Shown one piece after another: positions 8,000 to 20,606 of a DNA stretch of 64,000 bases. Source of the stretch: Setoptus koraiensis (Eukaryota; Arthropoda); assembly GCA_048013815.1 (NCBI GenBank), contig CM106585.1, positions 15,376,001-15,440,000 of the forward strand, read 5' to 3'. How positions within the stretch are numbered: position 1 is the first letter of the stretch; each line of letters begins with the position of its first letter. The notes beneath the pieces were generated by a model. It worked only from the letters and a program-made list of their open reading frames with translations, was not told the DNA's origin and made no database searches. Position numbers and translations under genes: made by a program.

Positions 8000-9825
8000 A
8001 TGAGAACTCCCTTCAGAATATCCATACTGTTGGCCACAGCTTTATGTCTGCTATCATTGCTTGTATCGACCGAATCTAAAAATGAGCTAGATAAACGGCC
8101 AAAGAGTTTGCGCTTAAAACTTCCCGAAATATTCAACTGGTCCAAATTCAAGGTGAGCTAACCTCATCTTTCCTCTAGTGTTTGCATAGAAATGAAGCGG
8201 TGAGTTGAATTTGATTGTACTGAACTCAAAGCAATGATTTTTTGTTTTCGTTTTCAACACATTTCTAGGAGTATTTCCATAAGGTTTATCCAAATGTACG
8301 GGACGAGCTTGCAAGACAGAAATTGTTTTTTATCAACGCGTTAAAAACGTTTGCTCACAATATCGGTTATAGGTGGGGGAAATCTAGTCATTTCCTCGGC
8401 ATAAATAGTTACTCTGACTGGACAATAAAAGAGGTGAAGAGTTTATACAATTTTCGGCATGACAAAAGCGAAAGCAACGGTAAAAACAAAAGTGAAGGTG
8501 ACGATGAAATTCTCGTTGAGGGCGCCAGTTTGGTCGATATCAAGCAGGAGCTGATGAGAATACTGGAAGAGAAACCTGAGGGTTATAAAATGATTGCTCA
8601 AGGATTGCAGATTAAAATGGACGAACTTGGTCGCCGAAATAAGAGATCAGCGACGAAAGTCGATGAAAGAGGCAAAGGTCGACGAAAACGAAACAGACAT
8701 TACAAAAAACATTTAGATGACAAGATCAATGAGTTTAGAGCCAACACGAACAAGCCAAGAGAAAGCGAAAAATACAAGCGTCGTGTGCCATCGACCAACC
8801 CGAATTATGAGCCAGTGGAGCTATTAAGTCAAGCCAATAGCGACGTTGCAAGCGGCTTGAATCCGTTGCCCGAAAATTACATTGAAATGCTTGAGAAGGT
8901 GCCGGGAGTTGTACAAGTTAGAGACAAATTTTCATCGCTGCTAAGCTGGTTCAATCAGGCACCAACTGATGATATTGATGGACTCGACACGATAGACGAA
9001 GAAGACGAAGAGAACGAATTTGAAGACGCACAAGATGGTGAGATGATTGGTGATAAAGTTTACCTGGATTATCGACAATCGGGTTGTTTAACCATACCTA
9101 GAAACCAGGACCAATGCGGTGCTTGTTATGCTTTTGCAGCAACCTCTCTGATGGAATGGATAAATTGCAATCAGACAGGTGTCTTAGTTCCATTCAGCGA
9201 ACAATATATGGTTGATTGTGGCAGTCATGTGGAACTTGATGGTTGCGATGGTGGCGATTATCACGGAATTCACAGATTCAACATGGATTGGGGAGTGGAA
9301 TTGTTAGCCAATTATCCTTTCATGGGAAGAGAAACTATGTGCCCTTACGGAGCCGATGAATGGGAAAAGGCAGGCTATAAGAGGCCGATATTGCTCGCAA
9401 ACAAGCAAGTGGACGATAGGACATTGTGGGCCCAGGCTCTTGAGCGTTCCGGTCCCGTCATGGTCTCCATAAATGTTCCATATGATTTTCATTTGTACAA
9501 TGGTGGTGTCCACGAAGGCGACAATTGTAGCGTAGAAGACGATGATCTACATGCGATGTTATTGGTGGGCCATGGCACTGAGGACGGCCAAGATTATTGG
9601 CTTATAAGGAACTCGCATGGTTTCGATTGGGGCGAGTCGGGCTATTTCAAGCTATCCAAAGATGCCGATGCAATTTGCTTTGACTTGGCACGTGAGCTCA
9701 CCTACGACTTTGTCAGTGAGCCATCGCCACTCAAAGAAATTCGAGACTCCACAGGTAAGAAAAAGAGACTGTCGCCATACGAATCAGAGGAGAAACTCTA
9801 CGCCGAAATTCTTCTACAGGGTTGA
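8000..9825 (+). CDS. Papain-family cysteine protease with long pro/mature insert
   Basis: C1A protease, two exons: 8000-8152 (51 codons) and 8269-9825; the 116-nt intron is gtgagc...tctag, phase 0; 569 aa in all. Residues 1 to about 25 are a signal peptide. Residues about 43-110 are an I29-type inhibitory propeptide (FNWSKFKEYF, ARQKLFFINA, GINSYSDWT). About 200 residues of highly charged linker follow, with a furin-like RGKGRRKRNR and an acidic DEEDEENEFEDAQDGE run. The catalytic domain has all key residues: Gln331 and Cys337 in NQDQCGACYAFAA, His479 in DLHAMLLVGHG, Asn499 in WLIRNSHGFDWGESGYFKL. The usual Trp after the catalytic Cys-Ala/Ser is Tyr, and that of NSW is His. Typical cathepsin L is about 330 aa. 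Probably secreted or lysosomal and, with its catalytic residues intact, active. Confidence 0.88.
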
Positions 9826-10822
9826 TCAGAATTGAAAAAGATGAAGAAAAAAAAACAGCTTCCAGAAAATAATACAATCAACGCTATGTTGCTGCTGCAT
9901 TTATTGTTAGTTATTTATGCTGATAATCATGTATGATATTGTAGAGTTCGTATTGTTATTCATCTGTGAATATTTGTGGTGCAGGTAAGCGCAATAGCAA
10001 AGAATTGTTAAAAAGTGAAAAAGCAGTTTAGAAATGCACCCAGCACTCGCTGCTGCTGCACCATCATCATGCACCTGTAAAGTAATACCATAATATATTG
10101 GGCCAGTCTCCGAGTTATTCAGAGGCGATGAAATCTGACTGATTCTAATAAAATTATTTAATTAAATCGAATGTTACAAGCATGAGCGGAGGCAATAGTA
10201 GCAACATTTGATCTAATCAGAGAGAACAGTTAGTTGTGTTTTAGTCGACTTAGGATACACGAATTTGATATTCAGTCAACATATAAACGAACTCGTAACA
10301 GTGTCTTACAAACTATCAATAGGTTGAGGTGCTTTTGTATTTTTCGGATTCAGCTGGCATCTCCGCCGAGAGTACAATATGTCAACAAGCGTCTAGGAAT
10401 GACGCACGATTTGCAGCGTTCCCTCTGTTACATGTTCAAATTACTCTAGAATCCAATTTCCATGAGTAAAATTGTAGAATGAATTATTCAAATATTCAAA
10501 TTAGTTGCAGCTTCTAATGGTGAGACTGAAGTAGTTAGCACGCGATCGGTGATTAGCTTGATACTGATACAGAAAGGCACAATATGAACATTAATTATCC
10601 CAGACTTCTGGATAATGTCATTTGTTCTAAAGAAGTGGAACTGTAGTGCTTATTTCAGCAGTTTTCTTTCAGAACGAAAAGAAATGTACCTAATCAATGC
10701 ATCATCTCAACTTCTGATTTTCTAGTCTTAGTTCTACGCTAAGGATCTTCTCTCATCATCGTCTGCCGGGTCCATGAGAGAGACATGTTGAATATCAGAA
10801 GGTACAACTCAACTTTCACAAC
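9826..10822. other. Intergenic region, cathepsin 3' end to gustatory receptor 1
   Basis: About 1 kb. It holds a likely poly(A) signal for the protease (AATAAA at 10147-10152). Short open frames such as that at 10234-10449 show no conserved features. The receptor promoter must lie here; no convincing TATA box was found. Confidence 0.5.
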
Positions 10823-13299
10823 ATGATGAACAAGAAATCTAGTTTTGTAGCCATGGAAAACAACACAAACTATGGAATACAACAGAAAATTATTCGAGAA
10901 CTCATTGGAGCTAGATACAACATCGAATGTTCAGTGTATGATCATTTTTTATTCAGATATTTCAGAATTTTGCACTGCCTTGAAAGCCGGATTGAAAAAC
11001 ATTTCGAACATTGGGGTTCGCCAGATAATCCAACCGGAAACACGATATCATTGACATCAACACCGACGATTTTTGAAAATAATGACGCGTCTTACTCGAG
11101 TCAGAATGTTCTCAGCACTGGCAGATCTACCAGATTGAGAGAATTATCCGATCGAACGATTGCAAGAAACGATTCCACAACAATCAGAATACGGTTGTCG
11201 ATTGTTCATTCTATTTCCGTAAATACTGTTCCGGACCAGCAGTGTGCCTCTTGCAGTCAGCCAGTAGACAAAAATTCACGAAGTAATAAAATTTTCGCTT
11301 TCAGCACGATAACGTCACTGATTATGTTGCTATACGCAACATTTATGATGATTACAATCAATCAGGAGCATTCAAAAAAGGCGGAAATTGAATATAGTCA
11401 CAATGGAACTACCGATCAGAAGCAAGTTTTGATAGAGTGTCTCATAAGGGAAGAAAATCAGCAAATCGGGGGATCGTTGAGGTATCTTAGAGAACTGATG
11501 GATACCTTCCGCTGTCTCGATATGTTGCCTTGTCTGTGGGGATTTAAACTGCACTCTTATGCGGTTTTATTGGTAGGCATAATATTGAGTTTTTTTTCGA
11601 TATCAAGGGTGTTTCTATTTAGGAACATGGAAACAGCAAGGTCATTTGCTAAGTTGGCCATGTCCTACGATTGTGGTTACAATCAAATGATCAGTGATTA
11701 TATCAGTTTGATTGGAGATCAAAGATTGAATTTGAATGCGAAATTTCGATTGCTCAATGTTGTTGCGAGCATCATGTTTTATCATAAAAAAACGTGTATA
11801 CTGAACCATTCCGACATTACACTTTCCGAAGATCGTGATTGGCGATTGATCTACGACAAGAAATTGATTAGTGATCTTTGCAAGGCCAGTCATCTGAACA
11901 AAAAATTCAGTAGATATAACGAGAAAATGTTCGACGAATGTCTCGACTCATTGGTGGGCAACCGATTAGATAACAATAATTCACAAAAAGAAGTTTCGAC
12001 CGATGGATCGGCAAATGAAAGCGCAAACCGAGAGCGGCCTCATAACGTCAACGATTTATCTATACCAAGTTTAGCTAGAGAATATTTAGAGAATTATCCC
12101 AAGGACAAAGTTTATAAAATTATTGAATTGATATACTCTTTTGTCAAGGTATATGTGGTTCCCATGTCAATAATTGTTTATGTTGTCTTTATTGCTCATT
12201 TATATGTAGATGACAGGATGAGACTATGCGGAAAATGCACATATGAGCACTCAACAAACACCACACCAGATGAAAAAAATCAAGCTGGGAATGAATATCA
12301 TATCATCAAACTGGTATTTATGTCTATAATGCTGTCTCTCTTTTATGTGACCTTGGATCAATTTATGGTGGTTAACGGAGCCCCATATTGGGTGCTAGCT
12401 GTTGAGATCAAAAAACAAGTTTGTCTACTCGACAGGGCAGTGAGGACAATGAAGACACAAATACACCGTTATCATAATTATTGTTGTTTGTTGAGCAATC
12501 AAGCAACCGAGACGGCCCTATCGGCCGACTTGAATGCCGTCACAAACAATTTGGCTAAGATGCACAATGAAATACTACATAAAGTACAATCATTTGACGA
12601 TTCATTCAGCTGCCAATTGGGCTCACTGGTGCTTTGGACAATCAGCGGTGTGATTTTGGTTTTTGTATTTATGATTGAGAACTGGAATAAGTCTATCAGA
12701 TTAGAAGAATATATCCTATGTGGAATTCTATTTTATCAATATCTTGTTTCCTTGTACGCTTGGCTGCTGTCGTCGAGAATCAACACAAATGTAAGTGCGA
12801 AACCATAAAGCAATTCGATCAGCTTTGAAGCAGCTAACTATTATCTAACAACCCATAATAATAATAATAACTATTCCCATTTGTCACGGTTAGATAATAA
12901 AACTGTACCACAATTGGTCAAGCTTGCGCGCCAATATGAATTCATATATAAACAATAATACAAAAATCATGTTGTTTAGATGCGTGATAGATGGTTATGA
13001 TCCCGATCCTCGGACGGCCGTCACAGCCTTTGGCTATAAACTAACGAGATCGGGCATATTGTTGGTGAGTAGAACCTCTACTTTTCGCGAAAAAGAAAAT
13101 GTTCTAATGAGATAGATATGAAAAAACAACTCAAGCGAAACTAGCACACCTAGCACGCACAAACAAATGCTGTTTTCTAGAAAAACTTTTCATCAAGTTA
13201 TTATTATTTTTCCTTTTTCATTGTCATGCAATACAGACAATGGCATGGATCATTTCAGGCACGGCTATCGTGATAACATTTGAAGAGCCGCATCAGTGA
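10823..13299 (+). CDS. Gustatory receptor 1 (7-TM chemoreceptor)
   Basis: Insect-type gustatory receptor, 733 aa in three exons: 10823-12790, 12894-13064, 13237-13299. Introns are phase 0 (AAT|gtaagt...ggttag|ATA; TTG|gtgagt...acag|ACA). Seven hydrophobic segments: about 157-180, 240-262, 432-455, 492-518, 600-622, 633-654, and the seventh entirely in the last exon (TMAWIISGTAIVITF). The three-exon end, with a short last exon carrying TM7, is the usual layout of this family. The N terminus is unusually long (about 150 residues before TM1) and there is a large hydrophilic loop between TM2 and TM3. The middle and last exons were found by matching the paralogue downstream: exon 2 ends TAFGYKLTRSGILL here and GLNFGRRVTKHNLLI there. 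Such receptors are ligand-gated cation channels in chemosensory neurons (family knowledge). Confidence 0.8.
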
Positions 13300-13572
13300 G
13301 ATTGAGAAACAATGGCGCAAAAAGGTCCCAGCTGAAGATTACCGAAATTCATTAATTGAAAAAATTATAGTTGCGAAAATTGTGAAAGGTCCGAGAAAAA
13401 TCAGAAGGGACAGCGGTTCTGCATGGATTTCTGCCCATATCGTATACAATGCAGCGACTACAGATATCGGTGTTGCCGCTCAATTGGGCCCGAAAATCAG
13501 TGACTAGTGGACAACCACTAAACAACTAATATCTAGCAGGCAAGTTAACAACAATCTGAACATTCGAACAAC
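13300..13572. other. Short spacer between the two gustatory receptor genes
   Basis: 273 bp separate the stop of receptor 1 from the start of receptor 2. No feature seen. The close spacing suggests a tandem duplicate pair with separate promoters; a shared transcript cannot be excluded. Confidence 0.4.
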
Positions 13573-15707
13573 ATGATCTCTTTAATATTTCGCTTCTACT
13601 TCTTCTATACCGGTTTATTTAATCCCTGGATAGAGGTAGACAACGATCACAAGACACCAACAACTTTGGGCGGTTTTCTATGTAAATCAAAAAGTTTATT
13701 ATATTTTCAACTAGTGCAATTTTTTTTCAATTTTATCTGTGTTGGTTTTGTGCTGACCCAGATATCCAGTCTACTGAATGATCCCGACTACGTTGTGTAT
13801 CCATTGTTCAGTTCGGAGCAGCACAATATCGCCAAAACTGGTGATGCGCCTCAAATCAGTGAAATTCGAAACAATCAAACATGCAAATATGACAATTACA
13901 TGAGCATCGCGGGCCTATTTGATGTGTTAAGTATGCTTGAATCGTTCAAGATTTACATGTATTACCTAATTTTGTTGATTATGATAGAGATTTTCGCCAT
14001 CACTTTGTTTCGAATAAAGTACGCCTACAATGAAGACAAATTGGTGCCAATAGCAAAAAAGCTGCTGGCCACCATTGATTGTGGCTTCGACGATCTAATA
14101 GACAAGTATTTGTGCGCGTTAGACAATGTGAAACTAACCAACAATAAAGAGAAAATCGCCATTCTTCGTTGCGTCATTCATGAGAGTCACATCATCAACA
14201 AAAGAGACTTCGAAAACGACATCACCGACAGCAAAGTTTGGCCAGATAGTAAAAATTTGCCACAATTCTTAGAGAAATACTACCCGTTGGCTTATACCAG
14301 ATTGGAGTTTAAGACACAACAGGATCGATCCAACAACCGGTCGGATGACGGTGATTCTGTGCGAGACGGGGACTGCTACGAAACGAAAAACTACTGTTAT
14401 TATAAGCCAACATCAGTGGAACAAATCTATAAAGAATATTTCGATCTGGCCGGCGAAAACGTATCCGCATATTTCCCCGGCGACAGCAGCAGGAGCAGTA
14501 GCACTAGAAGCAAGGAAAAAACTCATGGAAAGAAAACCCCTCAATCTATGAATGGCTTGATAAAGAGAGATGGCAGCAACTATAATACAATTGGCGAAAA
14601 ATTGTATCGGTCATATAATCGTGATAGAAAGGCACTGGTGCATAACATAAGAAAATTTATCATACTCATACTGGCGGCTTATACTTCTAGCAACATTCTG
14701 GGGGCATTCTTGTATCTTCAATATTCAAAGGTGAATTGTTTCATGTTTTTGGCATCGGCACAAAAAATTGTGATCCAACTGCTGGTGTTAGTAGTTGCTG
14801 GCATAGTGTTTGCCTCAGTGTTTACGTTTTTAGCTGTAAATGGAATGATGCAATATGTGTTCATAAGGATCACTTTGAATCAGATCGTTTCGTTGGAATC
14901 CGCATTGGAGAAACACAAGTCATGCATTGATGGCTCACGTCAGGCAACATTCAATAGAAACATCCCCTATCAATCGGTAGATGACGCACATTTGATTGTT
15001 GATAATCTACTTCGAATATATCATTATATATTATGGAAAATCAAAGTTTACAACGATATAACCAAATATGTCTCAACAATGCATAGTATCTATATTCTTG
15101 CCTTGCCCATTATTGTATTAATGTACGTTGCACGCAATCACAATCTAATGAATATCTACGAATGTTGGCTTGCATTATTTCTCTGTAGCATGTACGTCCT
15201 GACAATGCTCGTATTGAATATAGCCACAAACTTGAACAAACAGGTGAGCTGACGCAAACAGAGTTCGCGGAAACGATAATTTATTCATTTTCAAACTAAA
15301 CCTTATCTCTTGATATATACATCTTTATATATATATATATATGTATGTATGTTTGTGTGTCACAACGATAAATCCCGATGCAACACAGTTACAACAAATC
15401 TGTCATTCGTGGTTCGGCCTCTATGCGGCAGTCATATATCACAATATCAGCATCAAGACTGCCATCTACAACAACATCGCCTACAACTTTAATCCTGCCC
15501 CTGTCATTGGCCTCAATTTCGGCCGCAGGGTCACCAAGCACAATTTGCTTATTGTGAGTACCAAAACTAACTGAAATAAAATTTATCACACAATTATCGC
15601 GTTTGCAAATAATTATATCATCTACCGCAATATTGCGTTCTAAATCCTTTCGCTAGACCATTTCTTGGATATTATCCGCTGTGGCGCTCACTCTCAATTT
15701 TAGATAA
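13573..15707 (+). CDS. Gustatory receptor 2 (7-TM chemoreceptor)
   Basis: Tandem neighbour and distant paralogue of the receptor at 10823-13299; 628 aa in three exons: 13573-15243, 15389-15553, 15657-15707. Both introns are phase 0 (AACAAACAG|gtgagc...acacag|TTA; CTTATT|gtgagt...cgctag|ACC) and sit at the same protein positions as in receptor 1. The last exon encodes TISWILSAVALTLNFR, the seventh membrane segment. Other membrane segments: about 36-60 (LVQFFFNFICVGFVL), 130-152, 360-382, 398-424, 495-515 and 528-550. The loop between TM2 and TM3 carries a Ser/Arg-rich insert (DSSRSSSTRSKEKTHGKKT). Sequence identity with receptor 1 is low outside the exon ends, so the duplication is old. Ligand unknown. 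Confidence 0.8.
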
Positions 15708-16354
15708 AACTGATTGACCTAAGGATCGCACGACAAGTGCTGCGGTGCAAATGAAATTTATTGTCGAACTGTCACCAGTTCGCCACTTAGAACGCAATCT
15801 AATAATATAATTATCACGACATTTCCAATGCAATCGATTAAAATGAAGAGAAAAAAAGCAACTAGCGTCAAAAAATATTTCCTTTCCTGGTTTCGATGCG
15901 TGTCTTACTTTCACTAATGACGACGGTCACGATTTTTTCAATCTGGCCGGGAAAAGCTAGATTCAAAATCGCTGACAAGCACGCTAGAAAACGCACTAGA
16001 AAAATATGGCCAACCACATATCTCACCATGATTGCTTTCGTTTCCATGCCCTGATTGTAATCTCGCATTTGTCGTCATTGCGGGAACAATTTTTCATATG
16101 GTGCCGCCCTAGCATAGCAAGCAGCATTGTTGAAAATTGTTGGAATTTCGTAGAAAAAAAGATCGCTTTTCAAGGTCGAAAAATATATACAAAGTGTGCA
16201 TTGTTTTTCTTCTCGTACAAAGCAACAGTGAACGGTAAATCAATGATATACCAGCAGCAAATAGGATCTCGCTCGATTTAGAAAGTTTTTCGGTGCCTCT
16301 GCTTGGTGCGTTAGATAATTGAGGCGCCATCGGCCAATATAATGACATATTAGA
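15708..16354. other. Intergenic region
   Basis: About 650 bp. No supportable gene or RNA. A TATA-like aaatatataca at about 16180 could serve the next gene, whose ATG is at 16355. Confidence 0.4.
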
Positions 16355-19300
16355 ATGAGTATTATTCAATGTATACTGTTGTTGGCGGCAGGCGTTTGTG
16401 CGACCAACAAATGGGCCCCGGGCGACGCTGCGCCCACCAACCGAGCATCGGAGACGGGACTGCCTGCGAGACTCGAAATAAACGCTCGCCTGCGAATTGC
16501 TGCAACTGGGGTGAGTTCTTATTTCGCTCGTGATTTTATTTCTGACCATCATCGAAATGATGCACTCGATGATCACATTGACAATTATTGCTATTTGCGC
16601 CATTCTGACAGGCAAAAGATGATTGCAGCTACCGGGTCGACGAGTACATCGACAAGCCCAATTCGAGGGTCACCATCCGATTGCAAAATCAATCAACTGG
16701 CCAGTACACCACCTACTACAGACTCGGCGACCCGCACCAAATGGACACAATAACGCAATTCGACGAAACAAAACAAGAGTGTCACATTGTGAAATTGAGC
16801 TCCCAATGGAGCCTGCAAAAGCTCTCAAAATTGGTGTCGCTGTTGCCCGGCGAGTATCAGATAAATGACGACGAATCAAATTCAAAATCAAAGTCGACAG
16901 TGATAGGCACTGGCTCAATATTATACATAGTGATGAACAAATTAAACAAGAAACTGACGTTTGAGGGTCGCACATTTGACAATGAACGTTTCACGCATCT
17001 AAACTATTTCTCTACGCTGTTCGATTTGAGTGGGGACCAGAAAAAAAAGAATGGGCTTAATTTAAACGGCCACGACGGCTTGGCGCTGCGTGTCACTGTT
17101 GGCATGCCGCTGAGCGTCTCTAAATCGGCCCCTCAATCGGGCGACAGCTGGGAGCTAGCCACGAGCAACGTGATGACGCAATTAGACAGAGTTCCCTATA
17201 CCGTTGTGATGGATATTGTGAATCGAGGCGCCACTTATGATGACGCAAATGGCCAAGATGGCGAAAAAGACAAGCCTATCTCTCGTTCGGTCTATGCTGT
17301 TCTCATTGATTATTATATGGCCCGGCCATTGGTCAACAACAACAATATGCTAACGGAGGCAGATGAGGGCCCCCAATTGGACGGTCATCGATTCACGGAA
17401 CCGTTCATTCTGCCATTGGGCCTGTGGTGTTGGGTAGGCTACGAGTCGAGCGTGTATAGTCTGGAATTGGATCACGATCAATTCAGTGGCGTCTACTATG
17501 ACGAGCTGGCCAGCTCGCAAACGGCCAACGATATGTTTTACATGGCCTACGATGGCAAAACCAAGACATTGCGTTACGACACTCCCGGCCGGAAGACAAT
17601 ACTAGATCTGAAACAAAATTGGGCCTACCACCTAAGCAAGAACACACAGCCAGCTGAGCCCCAAGTGGCGGATCCCCAGCAGCTTGGAGAGCCAGAGAAT
17701 TGCTTTCAACCGCCGATAGGCATCGATATTTTGCAAGTTGATCAACAGCAACAGGAGCCGTGCAAACAGCAACTCGCCACGGATAGTAAGTGTTCGCTTA
17801 TTGAAATGGACACAGAAACTGTCAGCAGCAAGTACAAAGATCTGGCGCGCATACTGGGACTGAGCTCCATGGATCGCATCTATCTGATGGGCCAGGCGGA
17901 TATAGATGGCCTGAATTGTCATGTCTACGAGCGTCTCGTGATACCCGAACAGTTGCCGAAAATATTCGGTTTTCGGCCCATAGAGGCGCAATTGGTGTAT
18001 TTTCTCATAGTGTATGTTGTTCACGACAACAGTTTACTGGACGACGAGTTGTCTCTAAAGTACAATACAATGACATCGTGGCCAAAGCGTTTGGTGCTGC
18101 TGTCGTTCAACACGAGCACCAAGAGGCGCCAATTAGAGGCCTCAGTGATGTTCACGCAATTCTCTTGGACATTGCAAGTGGGCCCGAACGAGGCCGACTC
18201 GGGCGTGTCGGGGCCAGTGCGCTCGGTGCACTTGTTTGACGTCGACCAATGCGCCCCCATTAGGAGGGGTCGCGCCAGGTTGGAATTCTTCGTTGAGCAA
18301 CAAGGTGACACATTGTACAGTTCAAGCAAGAGTGACTTTTTAGTGGATTCTCGTTGGAAAACGCTCACAACAACAGCTCAGGCCAGTCTGCAGCAATGGA
18401 TAATGGGGCACATTAGTGACAGTTACGGTATATCACGGGCCAGAGTGACCAATCTGGAGCTGACATTTCGGCGACAGGCCGTGCTCGTACGGGCCATCCT
18501 GCTCGAACTTCCCGACGTCCACTGTGAGCAATCCACGAATCCATCTTAGACACTCATGCTTTGTTTCTTCGATACTGTATTCTCACGAATGTCATCTATC
18601 ATTGCTATTCATGTCTGCCCGACCCGCCAGCCGAAATCAAACCTTTGGGATACTTTGCGGACTGTTATTACCCTGCCGAGAAACTGGCCGAACTGGCCAG
18701 CAAGTGGCAAAACACACGAATAACCTACTGGATCTCGCTAGATGAATGTCATCTCGAGGGTGCCGTCAGTGGGGCCCACACGATAACCTATTGTCCCAAT
18801 TATAATGGGATGTGCATTGTTGTTGCGCACACTGACATGCCCCTGTTGTCTAGTTCCCGATTTAATCGGGGTTCCACCGCTGACAGGTCATTTTGTTCAG
18901 TGTACACCGTGCAACAAGTGAGTACTCAGAGTAAATTACCGAACAACTCCCTGCGTCAACTTATTGACGACTCCCAGCGTCTATTGACGGCCAGGCCCAT
19001 CAGTGGCAAACTCAAGCTTTTATGGGACGGACCGAACAAAACAATGAATAGAAAATTGACGGAGTTCAAATTCGTCGCCAGAGTAAAAAGTGTCAAGATC
19101 GGCCTCATGGAATCCATTCGAGAAGTGGAGGCCCTCTCCGGTCTCAATTTCATGGTCAGCAGGCAGGTGAGCGGAGATCCGATCGACAATTCAACAATGA
19201 GTGGCCATCTTAACGAACAAGTGTCAGCAACAAATTATTATGTAACGAATATTTCGCGAACGGATGATGATTACCCCGTGGGCCTCATTTACTGTCACGA

Positions 19301-20606
19301 GGCTTGTCAATTAAGTGACCACTGTCATTCTTGGTCGTTTTGTCGCACAAAATCAACACAATCTTGGTGCACGTTGACCGATTTAGAGCTTACACAAGCC
19401 GTTCTTCTGGATTTATCCCGATTGAAAACAGCTGCCGAAAGGAAACTTCCGGTGACATATTCACCACAGCAATTTGACGAAAAGCGTGTCTACTATTTGG
19501 AAAGCAATGATCAGTGTAGCTTACACTCAAAAGATTACTATCAGTTGTATGAGGAATCGACTGGGAACAATTCCGTTCAACTTCAACCTGATCAGCTAAA
19601 ACAATTTGCCTTTGTCTCACTGGAAGAATGCGCTCGATTGTGTTTCACGCACGAGCTGCCCTATGACGAAAAAAACAATTATAACGGTGCCTATCAAGTG
19701 TGTGAAAATTTTAATTATTGTCCAGTCATATCACTTTGTCACTTTGATGGTCTTAGTGGTTCCGATTTGAACTTTTTTTCGCAACAAACAAACAAAGATC
19801 CAATGACATTGTTCAGAGGGCGCAATTTGGAACAACAATTCAACCTGAGGCAACAATGTCATCGCTATCACCGTAACTATTTGCAATATTTTCAAAAGCT
19901 ACTATTTCTGCGATTAACCCTAACTGATACAAGCTCTGCAAAGGAGATTTCTTCGTCCAGTGATGTCATCACTAAATTTGCCAATCTGAATTTCAATCAA
20001 TGCATTCGTCATTGTGCTCTGGCCGACGACCGATGCCTTGCCTTCGATTACTGCAGAGCTTCAATGAGTTCCACCTGTCTCATATACACTATTAAAAGTC
20101 CCGGCGCTGCGTTGAACGGAGACTCGCCAGATTATTCGCCGGAAGTAATTGAACAATACCCTTATTTTTCTCAGCAAACAACAGAAGCAAACAAACCTGC
20201 AGTGAAATACAAAGTTGCGCTGAGGAGTGACGAGAGGTGCGACCATCATTTTCTCATCGACACATATGCAAATGTCAAGCTGAGTCTGTCTAAACATAAA
20301 TATTTCTCCGATAGCATGATTTTAGAGCAAGATCAGTATATTAGCAATAGCATCGAACGATCCGACTTGTTCACAAATGGAACAGCCATAACAAGCAACA
20401 AAATCAACAATGATATGAATACATCTAATCATAGTCTCGTAAATTTCGCTACTTTCGCCATTGGACTAGCGATGGGGGTGCTTATCTATCTTATGGTGCC
20501 GAGTTATGTAGTGCGTCGTGTCAAGCGGCGCCAGGAAACGGAACACATCCGATTCAAGGTTTTCAGCTCAGTTCCTAATGAACACCGCCAACATTGCTCA
20601 CGATAA
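16355..20606 (+). CDS. Large type I membrane protein with PAN/Apple-like modules
   Basis: Three exons joined by frame and splice signals: 16355-16510 (GGG|gtgagt), 16612-18523 (phase 0 in; CAC T|gtgagc out), 18631-20606 (ccgccag|CC GAA); about 1347 aa. Exon 1 gives a signal peptide (MSIIQCILLLAAGVCA). The exon 1-2 part of about 690 residues is a beta-rich ectodomain with few cysteines (WPKRLVLLSFNTSTKRRQ, FTQFSWTL). The third exon has repeated Cys clusters of PAN/Apple type: YCHEACQLSDHCHSWSFC, FVSLEECARLCFTHE with CENFNYCP, and FNQCIRHCALADDRCLAFDY. A single TM helix lies at about 1295-1317 (FATFAIGLAMGVLIYLMVPS), then a short basic tail. It may belong to the large uncharacterised ecdysozoan membrane proteins that pair a LolA-like ectodomain with PAN domains; that is recollection, not a search. 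A 26-nt intron (18524-18549) would also keep frame but is too short. Confidence 0.7.

Noticed and set aside
18524-18549. 26-nt intron in the PAN membrane-protein gene
   Set aside because: It has GT...AG and preserves frame, but is below a workable intron size. The 107-nt alternative ending at 18630 also keeps frame and matches the size of neighbouring introns.
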